From positions 2,418,001 to 2,482,000 of the forward strand of contig CP051152.1 in NCBI GenBank assembly GCA_003970805.2: a stretch of DNA of 64,000 nucleotides, given 5' to 3'. Positions 44,410 to 54,087 of this stretch are shown here, piece after piece. Source of the stretch: Undibacterium piscinae. Lineage in GTDB: Bacteria; Pseudomonadota; Gammaproteobacteria; Burkholderiales; Burkholderiaceae_D. The notes beneath the pieces were generated by a model. The model was not told where the DNA came from. It saw nothing but the letters and a program-made list of their open reading frames with translations, and did no database searches. Numbering within the stretch: position 1 is the first letter of the stretch; every line of letters begins with the position of its first letter. Position numbers and translations under genes: made by a program.

Positions 44410-47241
44410 TCACACCATCAAAGGTAAATCAAGGGTAAAAGTGGTGCCGTTATCAATGATGCTGCTGACGCTGATTTGTCCGTGCAGGATAGAGGTCACG
44501 ATGTTATAGCAGATATTCAAGCCCAATCCGCTGCCACCCTGCCCGAGTTTGGTGGTAAAGAACGGGTCAAAGATACGCTGTAAATTCTCTTGCGGAATGC
44601 CACTGCCGTTATCGGAAAACTGCAGCACTACCCGTTTGCCGTCGAGCGCTGCCACCTTGATCTGCATCTGGCCGTTCTGACCCGAGTCAAACGCATGCAG
44701 TATCGCATTCTCGATCAGGTTGTTAATCACCTGCCCAAGTGAGCCAGGGTAGCTATCCATCACAATACCGGGTTCGACATCCAGGCCAATCGTATGACCG
44801 GCATGACCGATGCGAATGTTTAAGGTCGCGATAATTTCCTGCAACACCTGTAACAAATCAAAATTGCGGCGCTGCTCCGAAGTGCGGTCTACCGCCACCT
44901 GCTTAAAACTACTGATCAGGGTCGCGGCACTACCGAGGCCACGCATCATGATCTCAGCCGACATTTTCACTTCATCAAAGTAAGCGCTCAACTCCGAGCG
45001 CCGCAGATTTTGCCCGGCCAGCTTACTGATCATGTTCCGGCTATTGTCTTGCACCGTACTAGCCACCAACAGGCAATTACCGATAGGTGTATTGAGCTCG
45101 TGTGCCACACCAGCAACCAAGGCTCCCAGTGCCGCCAGTTTTTCCTGTGCCACCAGATAAGCCTGGGTTTCCTTGAGACGCAGATAGGCATCGGCGTTGC
45201 TCAAGGCGATCGCGCCATAGGCGCACAGCGAGCGAAAGATCATGATTTCAGTGGCACCGTAAGCATGCTCGCGTGAAGACTGTATGGTCATTACACCCAG
45301 CACTTTATCGGCAATGATCAGAGGCGCGAACAGCATGCTCAAGACCCGTTCGGTGCCGGGGATCAGGCTAGGAATTTCATCGTCAGGGGCAAATTCAGTC
45401 AAAATCTCACTACGCCGCACGATACATTGCACGGACCTGGCCCCGGTGTCGGACATCAGGATGGTATCGGGCTCTATCGGTTCGCCATTTTCCATGCCAA
45501 ACGCCGAAGTCATGCTCTGCTGGTCAGCGTCCGTCAAATAAATCACAAATGCGGTGACATGCAACAAGCCCTGCACGTGCCGGTTAATCGTCTGAAATAC
45601 AGCATCGGCATCAAGGCTGGCGGTAATTTCCTGACCGATATCACCGAGCAAGGTCAGAATGGCACTGGATTTTTGCAATACTTCGGCGCGCTCCGCTTCG
45701 GCATTGGCAAGTTGACGCAAATACTCGCTCTCGGCCCGCATACGCTCGGTATGGTGGCTCAGCTGCACCGCCGTGGCGCGGTTAGCGGCCTCTTGCGTGT
45801 GGATTTTTTCACGCGCAGCGATCGCCCGCCGGCTCAGCCTGAACGCTCTTTGATAATTGCCGCTAGCCGCTTGCGCATCGGCGATTTCTTCCAGTAACTC
45901 TCCGGATATGGTGTAGCCGCTGATGCCGCCGGCAATTTCTAATGCCTGCTGCAAATAATGCAGTGCCGCGCTGGCAGCATCTGTGTCCAGCGGCGTATCT
46001 GGTGACATGGCCAGATTATGCCGGTTATGTATCGATGCCAACACCCGCAATATATCAATTTTCCTATAGTTGTCGCGGCTTTCCGTCACCAGTTGCAAAG
46101 CCTCGTTTGCCACGGCCAAGGCTTCCTGCGGCCGCCCCAAAAACGATAGCGCATGAGCCCGGCCGCGACGCGCACCAATCCGAAAATCCTGCTGACGCTT
46201 ACGATCGGCGCCCTGCTGCAATTCAGAGAAACAATCCAGTGCGGCAAAGTGTTCACCCTGATCCAGCAGCAAATCCCCCAAATACCTTAGCGCCATCAGG
46301 TGCCAACGCGAATCGGGCATCGACGCCACTAGGGGAAGCGCTTCGTTCAGCATGTCTTTGGCGGTATCCAGGCGCCCCAGTCGCCTCAGGGTTTCCGCCA
46401 TCTGGGTCAGGCAATTGCCTATGCTGGCAGGCCAGGCCATTGATCTGGCCAGATCCAGGCTAAGCTGCATCCATTGCAGCGCCGACTGATGATCATTGAG
46501 GCTATTGAAGGAGTCACCGATATTACTGGCGATACTGATCGCCCGGCGTACCTGACCGCTTTGCAGGGCAAAATCATAAGCCTGTATGCCATACGCGCCG
46601 GCTTGCCCAAAGTTACCGGAAAACGAAGCGCTATACGCTAAAAACTCATTGGCACTGGCGGCAATGGCCGGCGTAAAATTATTCGCTTCGGTCTGAAAAT
46701 GCAATTGCCAGCGCTCTATCGCCAGCGGCAAATCATGGTAAGCAGTTTGTATTCCCTGAAAGGCCTCGATGATGGTTTCGCGGGTGGTATCCTGACAAAG
46801 CTGTGCCAGTTCGGCGGCCTGCTCCAGTTCACGCTCTACGATGCCTACCTCGCCTTGATGCAGGCTCAGCAAAGCGAGTAAATAGTGAGCGTCAAGACAG
46901 CCCAGATGCGCTTCACTAGCGCCGAATCGCTCAAATTCACGCAATGCCGAGGTGGCCATTTCCTGCGCCTTACCCAACTCCGAATATAGCCATCGGGCCT
47001 CTGCGCGCACCAGCAACAACCGGGCGCGGAACAAGGATTTCTCATCCTCCGGCAACTCAGCCGGTGAGATGCCAGGCATCAGCAGCTCGGCCTCGTCAGC
47101 CAAGCTCAGGGCACGCATGGTATCGCGCTGACGCTGATGCCATGCCAGAATCACCAGCAGATTCAGACGGGCACGCTGGCGCAGGCCGGGCAACTCAGCC
47201 TCCCACTGCGCTACTTCGTCATTGTTAACGAATATCTCCAT
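44410..47241 (-). CDS. Sensor histidine kinase with TPR-like and GAF domains
   Basis: A 943-residue cytoplasmic kinase from the ATG at 47241 (MEIFVNNDEVAQWE); a TTG further upstream is less likely. Residues 1-460 are helical repeats of the TPR type (for example ALDCFSELQQGADRKRQQDFRIGARRGRA). A GAF domain (about 535-690) and a coiled coil follow. The kinase core has phospho-acceptor H in VAGVAHELNTPIGN, N box NNLIENAILHAFD, G1 DNGSGIP and G2 GQGGSGLGLNICYN. There is no transmembrane helix and no adjacent response regulator. It resembles kinases that pair with a distant diguanylate-cyclase-type regulator, which I cannot confirm here. Confidence 0.88.
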   Translation of the reverse strand: MEIFVNNDEVAQWEAELPGLRQRARLNLLVILAWHQRQRDTMRALSLADEAELLMPGISPAELPEDEKSLFRARLLLVRAEARWLYSELGKAQEMATSALREFERFGASEAHLGCLDAHYLLALLSLHQGEVGIVERELEQAAELAQLCQDTTRETIIEAFQGIQTAYHDLPLAIERWQLHFQTEANNFTPAIAASANEFLAYSASFSGNFGQAGAYGIQAYDFALQSGQVRRAISIASNIGDSFNSLNDHQSALQWMQLSLDLARSMAWPASIGNCLTQMAETLRRLGRLDTAKDMLNEALPLVASMPDSRWHLMALRYLGDLLLDQGEHFAALDCFSELQQGADRKRQQDFRIGARRGRAHALSFLGRPQEALAVANEALQLVTESRDNYRKIDILRVLASIHNRHNLAMSPDTPLDTDAASAALHYLQQALEIAGGISGYTISGELLEEIADAQAASGNYQRAFRLSRRAIAAREKIHTQEAANRATAVQLSHHTERMRAESEYLRQLANAEAERAEVLQKSSAILTLLGDIGQEITASLDADAVFQTINRHVQGLLHVTAFVIYLTDADQQSMTSAFGMENGEPIEPDTILMSDTGARSVQCIVRRSEILTEFAPDDEIPSLIPGTERVLSMLFAPLIIADKVLGVMTIQSSREHAYGATEIMIFRSLCAYGAIALSNADAYLRLKETQAYLVAQEKLAALGALVAGVAHELNTPIGNCLLVASTVQDNSRNMISKLAGQNLRRSELSAYFDEVKMSAEIMMRGLGSAATLISSFKQVAVDRTSEQRRNFDLLQVLQEIIATLNIRIGHAGHTIGLDVEPGIVMDSYPGSLGQVINNLIENAILHAFDSGQNGQMQIKVAALDGKRVVLQFSDNGSGIPQENLQRIFDPFFTTKLGQGGSGLGLNICYNIVTSILHGQISVSSIIDNGTTFTLDLPLMV

Positions 47242-47475
47242 CGCTAGTACGCTGTCGCCTCGGGTTATGGAACGTCGGAAGAGGATTTGTTTATACAAAT
47301 TTTGTAGCGAAATAATACAGCGATTATTGCCGCCGAGCCAAATTTGTTCTATGGAAAGTATCCTCTACCAAGTCTGCTGATTTTGGTTAACTATAGGAGT
47401 ATTTTAAAATGCGCCGGTCCGATATGCCTGATACGACATTTTTCACCGATACCCACCGGCAGTATCAGGGCAAGC

Positions 47476-48381
47476 TTAAAGAAAACCGCGGGCTCCTTGC
47501 AGACCGCCGGTATGCAGCGCAACCACCCGCTCGCCCGGATGAAATTTCCCGGCCAATACCAGCTTATGCAGCGCGTAGAACATTTTTCCGGTGTACACAG
47601 GCTCTAGCGGCAAGCCGGTTTCTGCGCTCAACTCCAAGCAGAATTGGCGCAACTCCGGCGGCGCCTTGGCATAACCGCCATGATGAAAATCGGTCAGCAA
47701 CTCATAGTTCAGATATGCCGGATAGCCGGCCTGTTGCAATAGACCGGCGATTTCCGTGTGCAGGTAAGCACCGTTCTTGATCGCCGCCACCCCCAACACC
47801 CGCCCGCGACCCTGCAGACCCGCCAGTAATCCGGCCAATGTCGCGCCGGTACCGCAGGCGACCATCACGGTAGCGGGAATGAAATCGAGCTCCTGTATCA
47901 CTTCGGCCACGCCATGCAGGGCAGCCGGTGCGCTACCGCCTTCGGGCAGCCAGACGTGGCGTTCGGTCACCTGCGGCACATGCTCACGCCAGGCCCCGGG
48001 CACATCCCTCAGGCGCCGGTAAGCCTCGCGTGCCACAAATACGATCTGCATACCCAAACGCCGGCAATCATCGAGGGTAGCGGTCGACACTTCGCCACTG
48101 CCATCATGGCCACGCACCAGCGCAATCGCCGGATAGCCGGCCAACTTGGCGGCATGCGCGGTGGCGTGTAAATGATTCGACCAGGCACCGCCCATGGTCA
48201 CCAGAACCGGCTCCTGATCGCGCAGGGCCAGTAGCGGGTACTTCAACTTCCTGAATTTATTTCCCGAGACATCGGGATGCAGCAAATCGTCGCGCTTGAC
48301 CCACAACTCTATGCCGGGAAAAAACCGGCTATGCAGCGCTTGCAGGGGAGAAGCGCGATGATTATCGTGAATAAATTGCAT
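47476..48381 (-). CDS. PLP-dependent ACC deaminase / D-cysteine desulfhydrase family
   Basis: A 301-residue fold-type II PLP enzyme. The lysine forming the Schiff base is in SGNKFRKLKY near residue 42, the phosphate-binding glycine loop is ACGTGATLAGLLAG, and the active-site YTGKMFYAL segment is near 268. Related enzymes deaminate 1-aminocyclopropane-1-carboxylate or split D-cysteine. The Glu/Tyr pair that separates the two activities cannot be judged without alignment; D-cysteine desulfhydrase is more frequent in this group. The gene is isolated and intact. Confidence 0.85.
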   Translation of the reverse strand: MQFIHDNHRASPLQALHSRFFPGIELWVKRDDLLHPDVSGNKFRKLKYPLLALRDQEPVLVTMGGAWSNHLHATAHAAKLAGYPAIALVRGHDGSGEVSTATLDDCRRLGMQIVFVAREAYRRLRDVPGAWREHVPQVTERHVWLPEGGSAPAALHGVAEVIQELDFIPATVMVACGTGATLAGLLAGLQGRGRVLGVAAIKNGAYLHTEIAGLLQQAGYPAYLNYELLTDFHHGGYAKAPPELRQFCLELSAETGLPLEPVYTGKMFYALHKLVLAGKFHPGERVVALHTGGLQGARGFL

Positions 48382-48456
48382 GAAAGCTTGCCCAATGACA
48401 TCCTAATGGTAGAGTAGACATTTTAGCGCCATTCAGACTATAGAACGGAGACCCGC

Positions 48457-49119
48457 ATGTCCCGCAATGCCAAGCAAACCATACCTTACGCGCAGCAACA
48501 GCTGACTCAGGCGATCACGCAACTCAAGCAAGGCGGTCCGCGCGAAGAAATTTTGCCCATGCTGGAAACCGTTTTATCCCAATTGCAGACGCTGGCAACC
48601 CATGATCATTTAACCGGGGCCTTGAACCGGCGCGCCCTGATTGCCAGACTAGAATCCGAGCTGGAGCGCTCCCTGCGTACCGGCCATACATTTACCTTTG
48701 CAGTAATCGGCATAGACCGCTTACCGGAAATTATGGAACAGCACGGCCAGGACGCTACCAAGCGTGTGTTGCAAGTCGTCACGCTGGAAGCCGGCCGTAT
48801 GTTACGTACCCTAGATTCCTTCGGCCGTATCGCCGCCACGGAATTTGCCATCGTGATGCCGACCACCTGGCTGGACCAAAGTCTCAAAGCCATCCATCGC
48901 CTGCAAAGCTGTATCACTGCGGTCGACTGGAATAGCATTACCCCCGGAGAAACCATCAGCTTTTGCACCGGTCTGACGCCCAACTCCCCCGGCGATACCG
49001 CTGAGCTAATGCTGGCGCGCGCCAGTGCCGCGCTGATCCAGGCAAAAGCCAAAGGGCCCGGCGGGATCGCCCAGCAAGAAACCGAACTACCCGATTTTGA
49101 TCCCAGCTCAGCCGATTGA
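48457..49119 (+). CDS. GGDEF-domain protein with a degenerate active site
   Basis: 220 residues: a short N-terminal helix pair and one GGDEF-type domain beginning DHLTGALNRRALIARLESEL. The signature loop reads RIAATEF instead of GGDEF, so two glycines and the first acid are lost and diguanylate cyclase activity is unlikely. Such proteins can still bind GTP or c-di-GMP or act as partners. It stands upstream of an HD-GYP and an EAL gene on the same strand, which makes a local c-di-GMP signalling group. Start ATG with ribosome-binding site ACGGAGACC. Confidence 0.87.
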   Translation: MSRNAKQTIPYAQQQLTQAITQLKQGGPREEILPMLETVLSQLQTLATHDHLTGALNRRALIARLESELERSLRTGHTFTFAVIGIDRLPEIMEQHGQDATKRVLQVVTLEAGRMLRTLDSFGRIAATEFAIVMPTTWLDQSLKAIHRLQSCITAVDWNSITPGETISFCTGLTPNSPGDTAELMLARASAALIQAKAKGPGGIAQQETELPDFDPSSAD

Positions 49120-49315
49120 CGCACACGGCAACGACCTTATCGCGGGACTGCGCTTGCACTGCGAATAGTGCATGCGAGATAGTCGCCCGTGCCTGAGATT
49201 TCTTTCTTCTGTACAATAATGGTTTTATTTGCCACACCATTTTTTTTCAAGCAGAAATTAGGTCTATGTCGCATCACAAATTTGGTCATTCCCGTTATCC
49301 ACAGGTAGCTAAGCC

Positions 49316-51006
49316 GTGAGAGCAGATGCACGAAAACTATGCCAATCTTTACGCATTAATATCGACGATCTGCGTGCTGGCATGTTTGTCTCGGAACTCG
49401 ACCGGCCCTGGACTCAAACTTCGTTCATGCTGCAAGGTTTTCTGCTGACCGAACTACTAGACTTACAAAGTCTGCAAGCGCTGGTCAAGGAAGTGCTGAT
49501 CGACCCTAGTCGCAGTGACCCACAATCCCTGCTACACCTGCCCTGGGAATTGCTGCACGAAGCAGCGCCGGCGGAAGCTGAAGTCAGTAATGCCAGCCAG
49601 GTGCGGCTAGTAATGATGCCTGCGCCGCAAGTGCAAGCCTCTTGGTTAGCGCGGCTACAGGCATGGTTTGAGCCCGCCAAATATCAGCGCAGATCAGTGT
49701 TTGCCGCCAAGAAACCATGGCAAGGTGCAGCCGGCCCAAAAGCCGACTATCTGCAATACGACAGCAGACCAGCGACAAACACCGGGCTAGCGCCGAAATC
49801 AAGAAAGCCCGACAGGCTATCGCGTTTCCCGCCGCCCTCCACCACCGAGTTTAGCCAGGCGATACAAACCCTGTACCCGCGCGATGTGGCATTTGCCCGC
49901 TTGAACTTGCTCGAACACTGGAACAACTGGTGCGAGCAACGCGCAAAAGACAAGACTCGTGTACGGGGCAAAAACATTCGCCCCCGTCCGCCGTGGAAAC
50001 GCACCCCAGACTATTTATCGAGCACCGTCAGTCTGGTGGTGTATCAGGATCAATCGACGATACAGGATGAAATTGTCTTCGCCCGTACCGTCATAGAAAA
50101 AGCCGATAAACTGCTCAGCAAGCTATCGGATGAAATCAGGAACGACCGCAGCATAGAATTGGAAGAAGTGCGGCCCACCTTGCAATTGCTGACCGAGAGC
50201 GTGATCGCCAACCCGGCGGCCCTGATGTGGCTGCTGCGCATGCGCTCGAAAAATTGCGGCACCTACGCTCACGGGCTGAAGGTTGCGGTATATATATGAT
50301 GACGCTGGGCCGGCAAATCGGTTTTTTACGCCATCAGCTCACTGAACTGGGCTTTATCGGCCTGCTACTCGATATCGGAAAACTGGAATTGCCGGAGACG
50401 CTGTGGAGCACTCCGGACAAATACACGGAACAGCAGCAAGCCCTGATGCAAACCCATGTCCATGAGGGCATCAAGATCCTGGAATCGGGCCAGCCGCTGA
50501 CCAAAAATATCCTGCGCGGCATCCGTGAGCATCACGAACGGATGGACGGCAGCGGCTATCCGCAAGGTTTATTTGGCATGGAGATCAGCCTGTTCGGTCG
50601 CATCGCCGCGATTGCCGACAGCTTTGCCGCCATGACTTCAGAGCGACCTTATGGGATTACGCGCTCCTCGTTTGACGCGATGAAAGAGCTGTTCAAGCTG
50701 GCCGATACGCAGTTACATGCACCGCTGGTAGAAGAGTTCGTGCAGGCGATAGGGATCTTCCCGGTCGGCAGCATCATAGAATTGTCCTCAGGCGAAGTGG
50801 CGGTGGTACTCGAGCATAATCAGGTCAGAAGGCTGGAGCCAAAACTACTTATACTGACCGGTGCCGACAAGAGCCTGCTGGAAAAACCCAAATTGCTGGA
50901 TCTGATGCGACAAAAAAACAGTGCCGGAAAAGAACGCGTAAAAATCCAACGCGGACTGCCGGACGGTGCCTATGGATTAGTTTATCGTGATTTTTACCGG
51001 AGCTGA
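49316..51006 (+). pseudogene. HD-GYP phosphodiesterase with DUF3391, frameshifted in a TA repeat
   Basis: Two frames together give one protein of about 560 residues. The N-terminal DUF3391-like domain begins INIDDLRAGMFVSELDRPW. A long linker and helical region follow, then the HD-GYP domain. The first frame ends at AHGLKVAVYI, 50299; continuing two bases off gives MMTLGRQIGFLRHQL. The break is in (TA)4 at 50289-50296, and three units would restore VAVYMMTLGRQIG. The GYP signature HHERMDGSGYPQGL is intact, but the HD motif itself reads LLLDIGKL where HDIGKL is expected, so even the restored protein may be catalytically impaired. Start GTG at 49316. Confidence 0.85.
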
Positions 51007-52331
51007 TGATGCCGCAACTCTCTGACCTGATACCTGCACCTACGGCTGCGGCCCGGCCTTTGCAGGACACCGAGTTAAGCTGTCTGGACGCGTTTATCGA
51101 AAGACTCGATGACGAGGTAGGCGCAGCCAGCGCAACCGCTTCGGTGGCCGTGCTGGTGCTGTCGCTGCGCCGCTCCGACCGCATCCACGCCTTGATGCAT
51201 CCTGACTACGCGCTGGCAGCGCGCCAGAGTTTTTTCGACCGGGTACAAAACATTTTGCGCGACAAGGATCAGTTCGTATTTGTCAGCGAAGATGAATGCT
51301 GGTTTATCCTGCCTCAATTATCTTCGGAAGCGCTGGCGATACTGGCCACACACCGTCTGCTAAATGCACTGAGCAAACCGTTAAAAGTCGATGCCCATAC
51401 GATTTTCTTCAGCCCCTGCATAGGAGTAGCCTGCGCGCCGATGCATGGCCAGAGCGCGATGTCTTTATTGCGTGCAGCTGATAGTGCGCAACAGAAAGCG
51501 CGGCGCGACAACCATCCATTTTTGCTGGCCGAAGCGCGCCACGGTCATGGCAACATGCAAGCAGATTTACAAACCGCTCTCGAACAAGTGCTGGACAGCA
51601 ATCAACTGAACATGTGCTATCAGCCCAAGGTCGATTTACGCAGCAGACGCGTGGTATCGGTAGAGGCGCTGGTGCGCTGGCCGACCGAACACGCGCTGGC
51701 GGTAGCGACCAATATCCTGATTGATACCGCAGAACGATGCGGACTGATAGAAATGCTGACGATGCGGGTCTTCAATCAGGTATTGGCGCAACAGGTCGCA
51801 TGGAAAAATGCCGGCATGGAGATGCTGGTATGGGTAAATCTGTCGGCCCATTTGCTAAGCCATGAGCAATTGCCGAAAATCTTGTCGCGTGCCCTCGATA
51901 TCTGGGGCATACCGGCCGCAGCGATCGGCCTGGAAATTACCGAAAGCGCGCTGATCAACGATATTGAACACACCACCGACCTGCTGTTCGAATTAAAGGA
52001 CCTGGGCTTTCATTTGTCTATCGATGACTTCGGTACCGGTTATTCTTCACTGGCGTACTTGCGCCGTTTTCCGATTGATGAGCTGAAGATAGACCGCATG
52101 TTTATTCATGGCATGACCGAGTCTATCCAGGACAAGCAGATCGTCCAGAGCATCATAGGCCTGGCGCATAATTTCGGGCTGCCGGTAGTGGCCGAAGGCG
52201 TTGAGCAGGAAAACACCCTGGACGCGCTGGAGCAGATGGGCTGTGACCAGATCCAGGGCTATCTGTTTGCCAAGCCCATGCCGGGCGAGGCATTGATAGA
52301 CTGGTGCCACAATTTTCATCTGACACGCTAA
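51006..52331 (+). CDS. EAL-domain c-di-GMP phosphodiesterase with degenerate GGDEF
   Basis: A 441-residue protein that overlaps the HD-GYP stop by TGATG. The N-terminal half is a GGDEF-like domain without signature (SEDECWFILP at the loop position). The C-terminal EAL domain keeps all catalytic positions that I can check: EALVRW, NLSAHLL, EITESALI, DDFGTGYSSLAYLRRFP, LKIDRMF, VAEGVEQ, and QGYLFAKPM. It should therefore degrade c-di-GMP. Close coupling with the HD-GYP gene suggests joint expression; if that gene is broken, this one could be the active member. Confidence 0.92.
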   Translation: MMPQLSDLIPAPTAAARPLQDTELSCLDAFIERLDDEVGAASATASVAVLVLSLRRSDRIHALMHPDYALAARQSFFDRVQNILRDKDQFVFVSEDECWFILPQLSSEALAILATHRLLNALSKPLKVDAHTIFFSPCIGVACAPMHGQSAMSLLRAADSAQQKARRDNHPFLLAEARHGHGNMQADLQTALEQVLDSNQLNMCYQPKVDLRSRRVVSVEALVRWPTEHALAVATNILIDTAERCGLIEMLTMRVFNQVLAQQVAWKNAGMEMLVWVNLSAHLLSHEQLPKILSRALDIWGIPAAAIGLEITESALINDIEHTTDLLFELKDLGFHLSIDDFGTGYSSLAYLRRFPIDELKIDRMFIHGMTESIQDKQIVQSIIGLAHNFGLPVVAEGVEQENTLDALEQMGCDQIQGYLFAKPMPGEALIDWCHNFHLTR

Positions 52332-52400
52332 CGGCAACACTAACGGTTTATTGCAACACCTGCGGATATTTTACTCACCCTAGAATGCGAGACCTTGCTT

Positions 52401-53321
52401 ATGACTACCAACTCTTCAGCACCATCGGCCACCACGCGCCCGCTACGGATAGGCCTGATCGCCAATCGCTCGCATCAGGATGCGCCTGATTCCGCCCTGG
52501 TGCAGTTGCTGCGCGGTGCACGTCACTCGATAGCGCAGTTGCAGCCGGAATGGATAGTGGTAGGCCGCACCCTTGATGCCATCATTGCGCATGATCTGCT
52601 GGCAGTCTGCGGCAAGCATCAGCGCTTCCCTTACGGCCGCGAAGGCGGCTTGATGAAACTGGTGTCGCGGGTAGTCGATAACGATCCGGCACGCACGGTA
52701 GACGCGGTGATTTACCTGATCGATCCGGTCGACCCTTCCTCGGTTTTCCCGGAAGCGCAAGCCTTGAAACGTCAATGCGTAATCCATAAAAAACCCTTTC
52801 TATCGACGCTGGCAAGCGCCCGTGAATGGCTGGATCTGGAAGCCTTCAATGCCGGTGCCGCAGCTGACGCAGCGCTGAATCCTGGCTATGCACTGGCCGG
52901 CGAAGGCATCGCGCTGATCGCCCATGATGCGATGAAAGAACGCATGCTGGCACTGGCGGAAAAACACTTCACCTTGCTTGATCAGTTTGCCCATCGCTAT
53001 GCCACCGGCACCACCGGCGGCTTGCTGAATCAACTGGCACAAAAAATCAAAGGGGAAGAAGCCGGTCGTCACTGGGTACAGCCATTTTTGTCCGGGCCCC
53101 TAGGCGGTGATGCGCAAATTGCCGAACTGGTGCTGGAGAAAAAAATCCGCCGCATCTTGTTTCTGGAAGACCCGCATGTGGCACGCCAGCACGAAGCCGA
53201 TATCCAGTTACTCGAACGTGCCGCGCGCACCGTCTCCGACTTCGCCCTGGTCGTCAGCGACGCCGGCGGCGCCGACCGCTGGCTGGAACTGATCTCCAAA
53301 CGCATGGCACCAACCACTTAA
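52401..53321 (+). CDS. Methylglyoxal synthase with two MGS-like domains
   Basis: A 306-residue protein, twice the usual 150. The C-terminal half (about residues 160-300) is a complete methylglyoxal synthase: IALIAHDAMKERM, YATGTTGG, SGPLGGDAQ, and the EDPHVARQHEAD segment keep the His and Asp residues of the E. coli enzyme, which turns dihydroxyacetone phosphate into methylglyoxal. The N-terminal half (RIGLIANRSHQDAPDSALVQLL to HKKPFLSTLASAREWL) has the same fold pattern but lacks these residues, apart from a GREGG loop and an IDPVDPSS segment, so it is probably a regulatory or structural duplicate. I use the ATG at 52401 rather than a TTG two codons earlier. Confidence 0.88.
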   Translation: MTTNSSAPSATTRPLRIGLIANRSHQDAPDSALVQLLRGARHSIAQLQPEWIVVGRTLDAIIAHDLLAVCGKHQRFPYGREGGLMKLVSRVVDNDPARTVDAVIYLIDPVDPSSVFPEAQALKRQCVIHKKPFLSTLASAREWLDLEAFNAGAAADAALNPGYALAGEGIALIAHDAMKERMLALAEKHFTLLDQFAHRYATGTTGGLLNQLAQKIKGEEAGRHWVQPFLSGPLGGDAQIAELVLEKKIRRILFLEDPHVARQHEADIQLLERAARTVSDFALVVSDAGGADRWLELISKRMAPTT

Positions 53322-53449
53322 GCCAGCGGTTTGCCGTAGAGCCCATAGTTAAACCGGCATCAAATCTGTACAATTCATCCACTCTCGACCGGAGTGCATG
53401 AATTGATCAGACCCGGCTTGGGCTAAAAAAGAGAACAAGGATACTTACC

Positions 53450-53941
53450 ATGACACGCAAATACTCAGACATGAACCAGCACGATGCCCTGTACAAGGTA
53501 GCGCGCGCCTATCCCGGTGGTCTGGAGGCTTTGGCAGCACGCCTGGAAATTTCCGTGAATGTCTTGCGTAACAAATTGGCGCCCGGCATAGACACCCATT
53601 ACCCCTCGTTTGAAGAGGTCTCGATGATTATCGAGCATTGCCACCAGGCCAGCGTCAAGGATGCCTTATTGCCGCTGCATGCCTTATTGGGGCGGCATGG
53701 CATGGCGGCATTTCGCGTGCCGGAGCCCGAGCAGATCAGCAAGGACGATTTATCGCAAACCGTTTGCCGTGTCATGAGCCAGGTAGGCAGCGTAGCCGAG
53801 GCGGTGTCAGATGCATTGATGGATGGCGTCATTACGGTAGCCGAGGCGGATCTGATAGAAAAAGAATTTCAAGGCGCCTTAACCGCACTGGGCGAATGGC
53901 GTGCCCGCATCCGCATCCATCACAAGGGTGAAGGCGAGTAA
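53450..53941 (+). CDS. Phage CII-like regulatory protein
   Basis: 163 residues similar to the phage regulatory CII/CP76 family: DALYKVARAYPGGLEALAARLEISVNVLRNKLAPGIDTHYPSFEEVSMIIEHC is its helix-turn-helix half, and the C-terminal helices (VGSVAEAVSDALMDGVITVAEADLIEKEFQGAL) form the oligomerisation part. Such genes are often found alone in beta- and gammaproteobacterial chromosomes. No phage genes surround it, so I take it as a domesticated regulator or remnant. Ribosome-binding site AAGGAT before the ATG at 53450. Confidence 0.82.
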   Translation: MTRKYSDMNQHDALYKVARAYPGGLEALAARLEISVNVLRNKLAPGIDTHYPSFEEVSMIIEHCHQASVKDALLPLHALLGRHGMAAFRVPEPEQISKDDLSQTVCRVMSQVGSVAEAVSDALMDGVITVAEADLIEKEFQGALTALGEWRARIRIHHKGEGE

Positions 53942-54087
53942 TAGCAGAATAATAGCGGAGAGCGACGCAATGACTGCTTCCTACAGGCAACAGTAGCCTG
54001 CCAGCAAATTTATCCGCGCTGTTTTACAATGAGGCTAATGTGGCGCTGTCCCGGCGCCTATAGAGCCCCCTTGAACTCTAGCGCATC

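Noticed and set aside
47367..47400. AGTATCCTCTACC ... TATAGGAGTAT as a fourth copy of the 80-bp inverted-repeat element
   Set aside because: The arms are imperfect, the distance is only about 35 bases and the inner conserved part is missing.
47409..47780. A 123-codon plus-strand frame over the PLP-enzyme gene
   Set aside because: It lies antisense to the conserved C-terminal part of the PLP enzyme and has no recognisable content.
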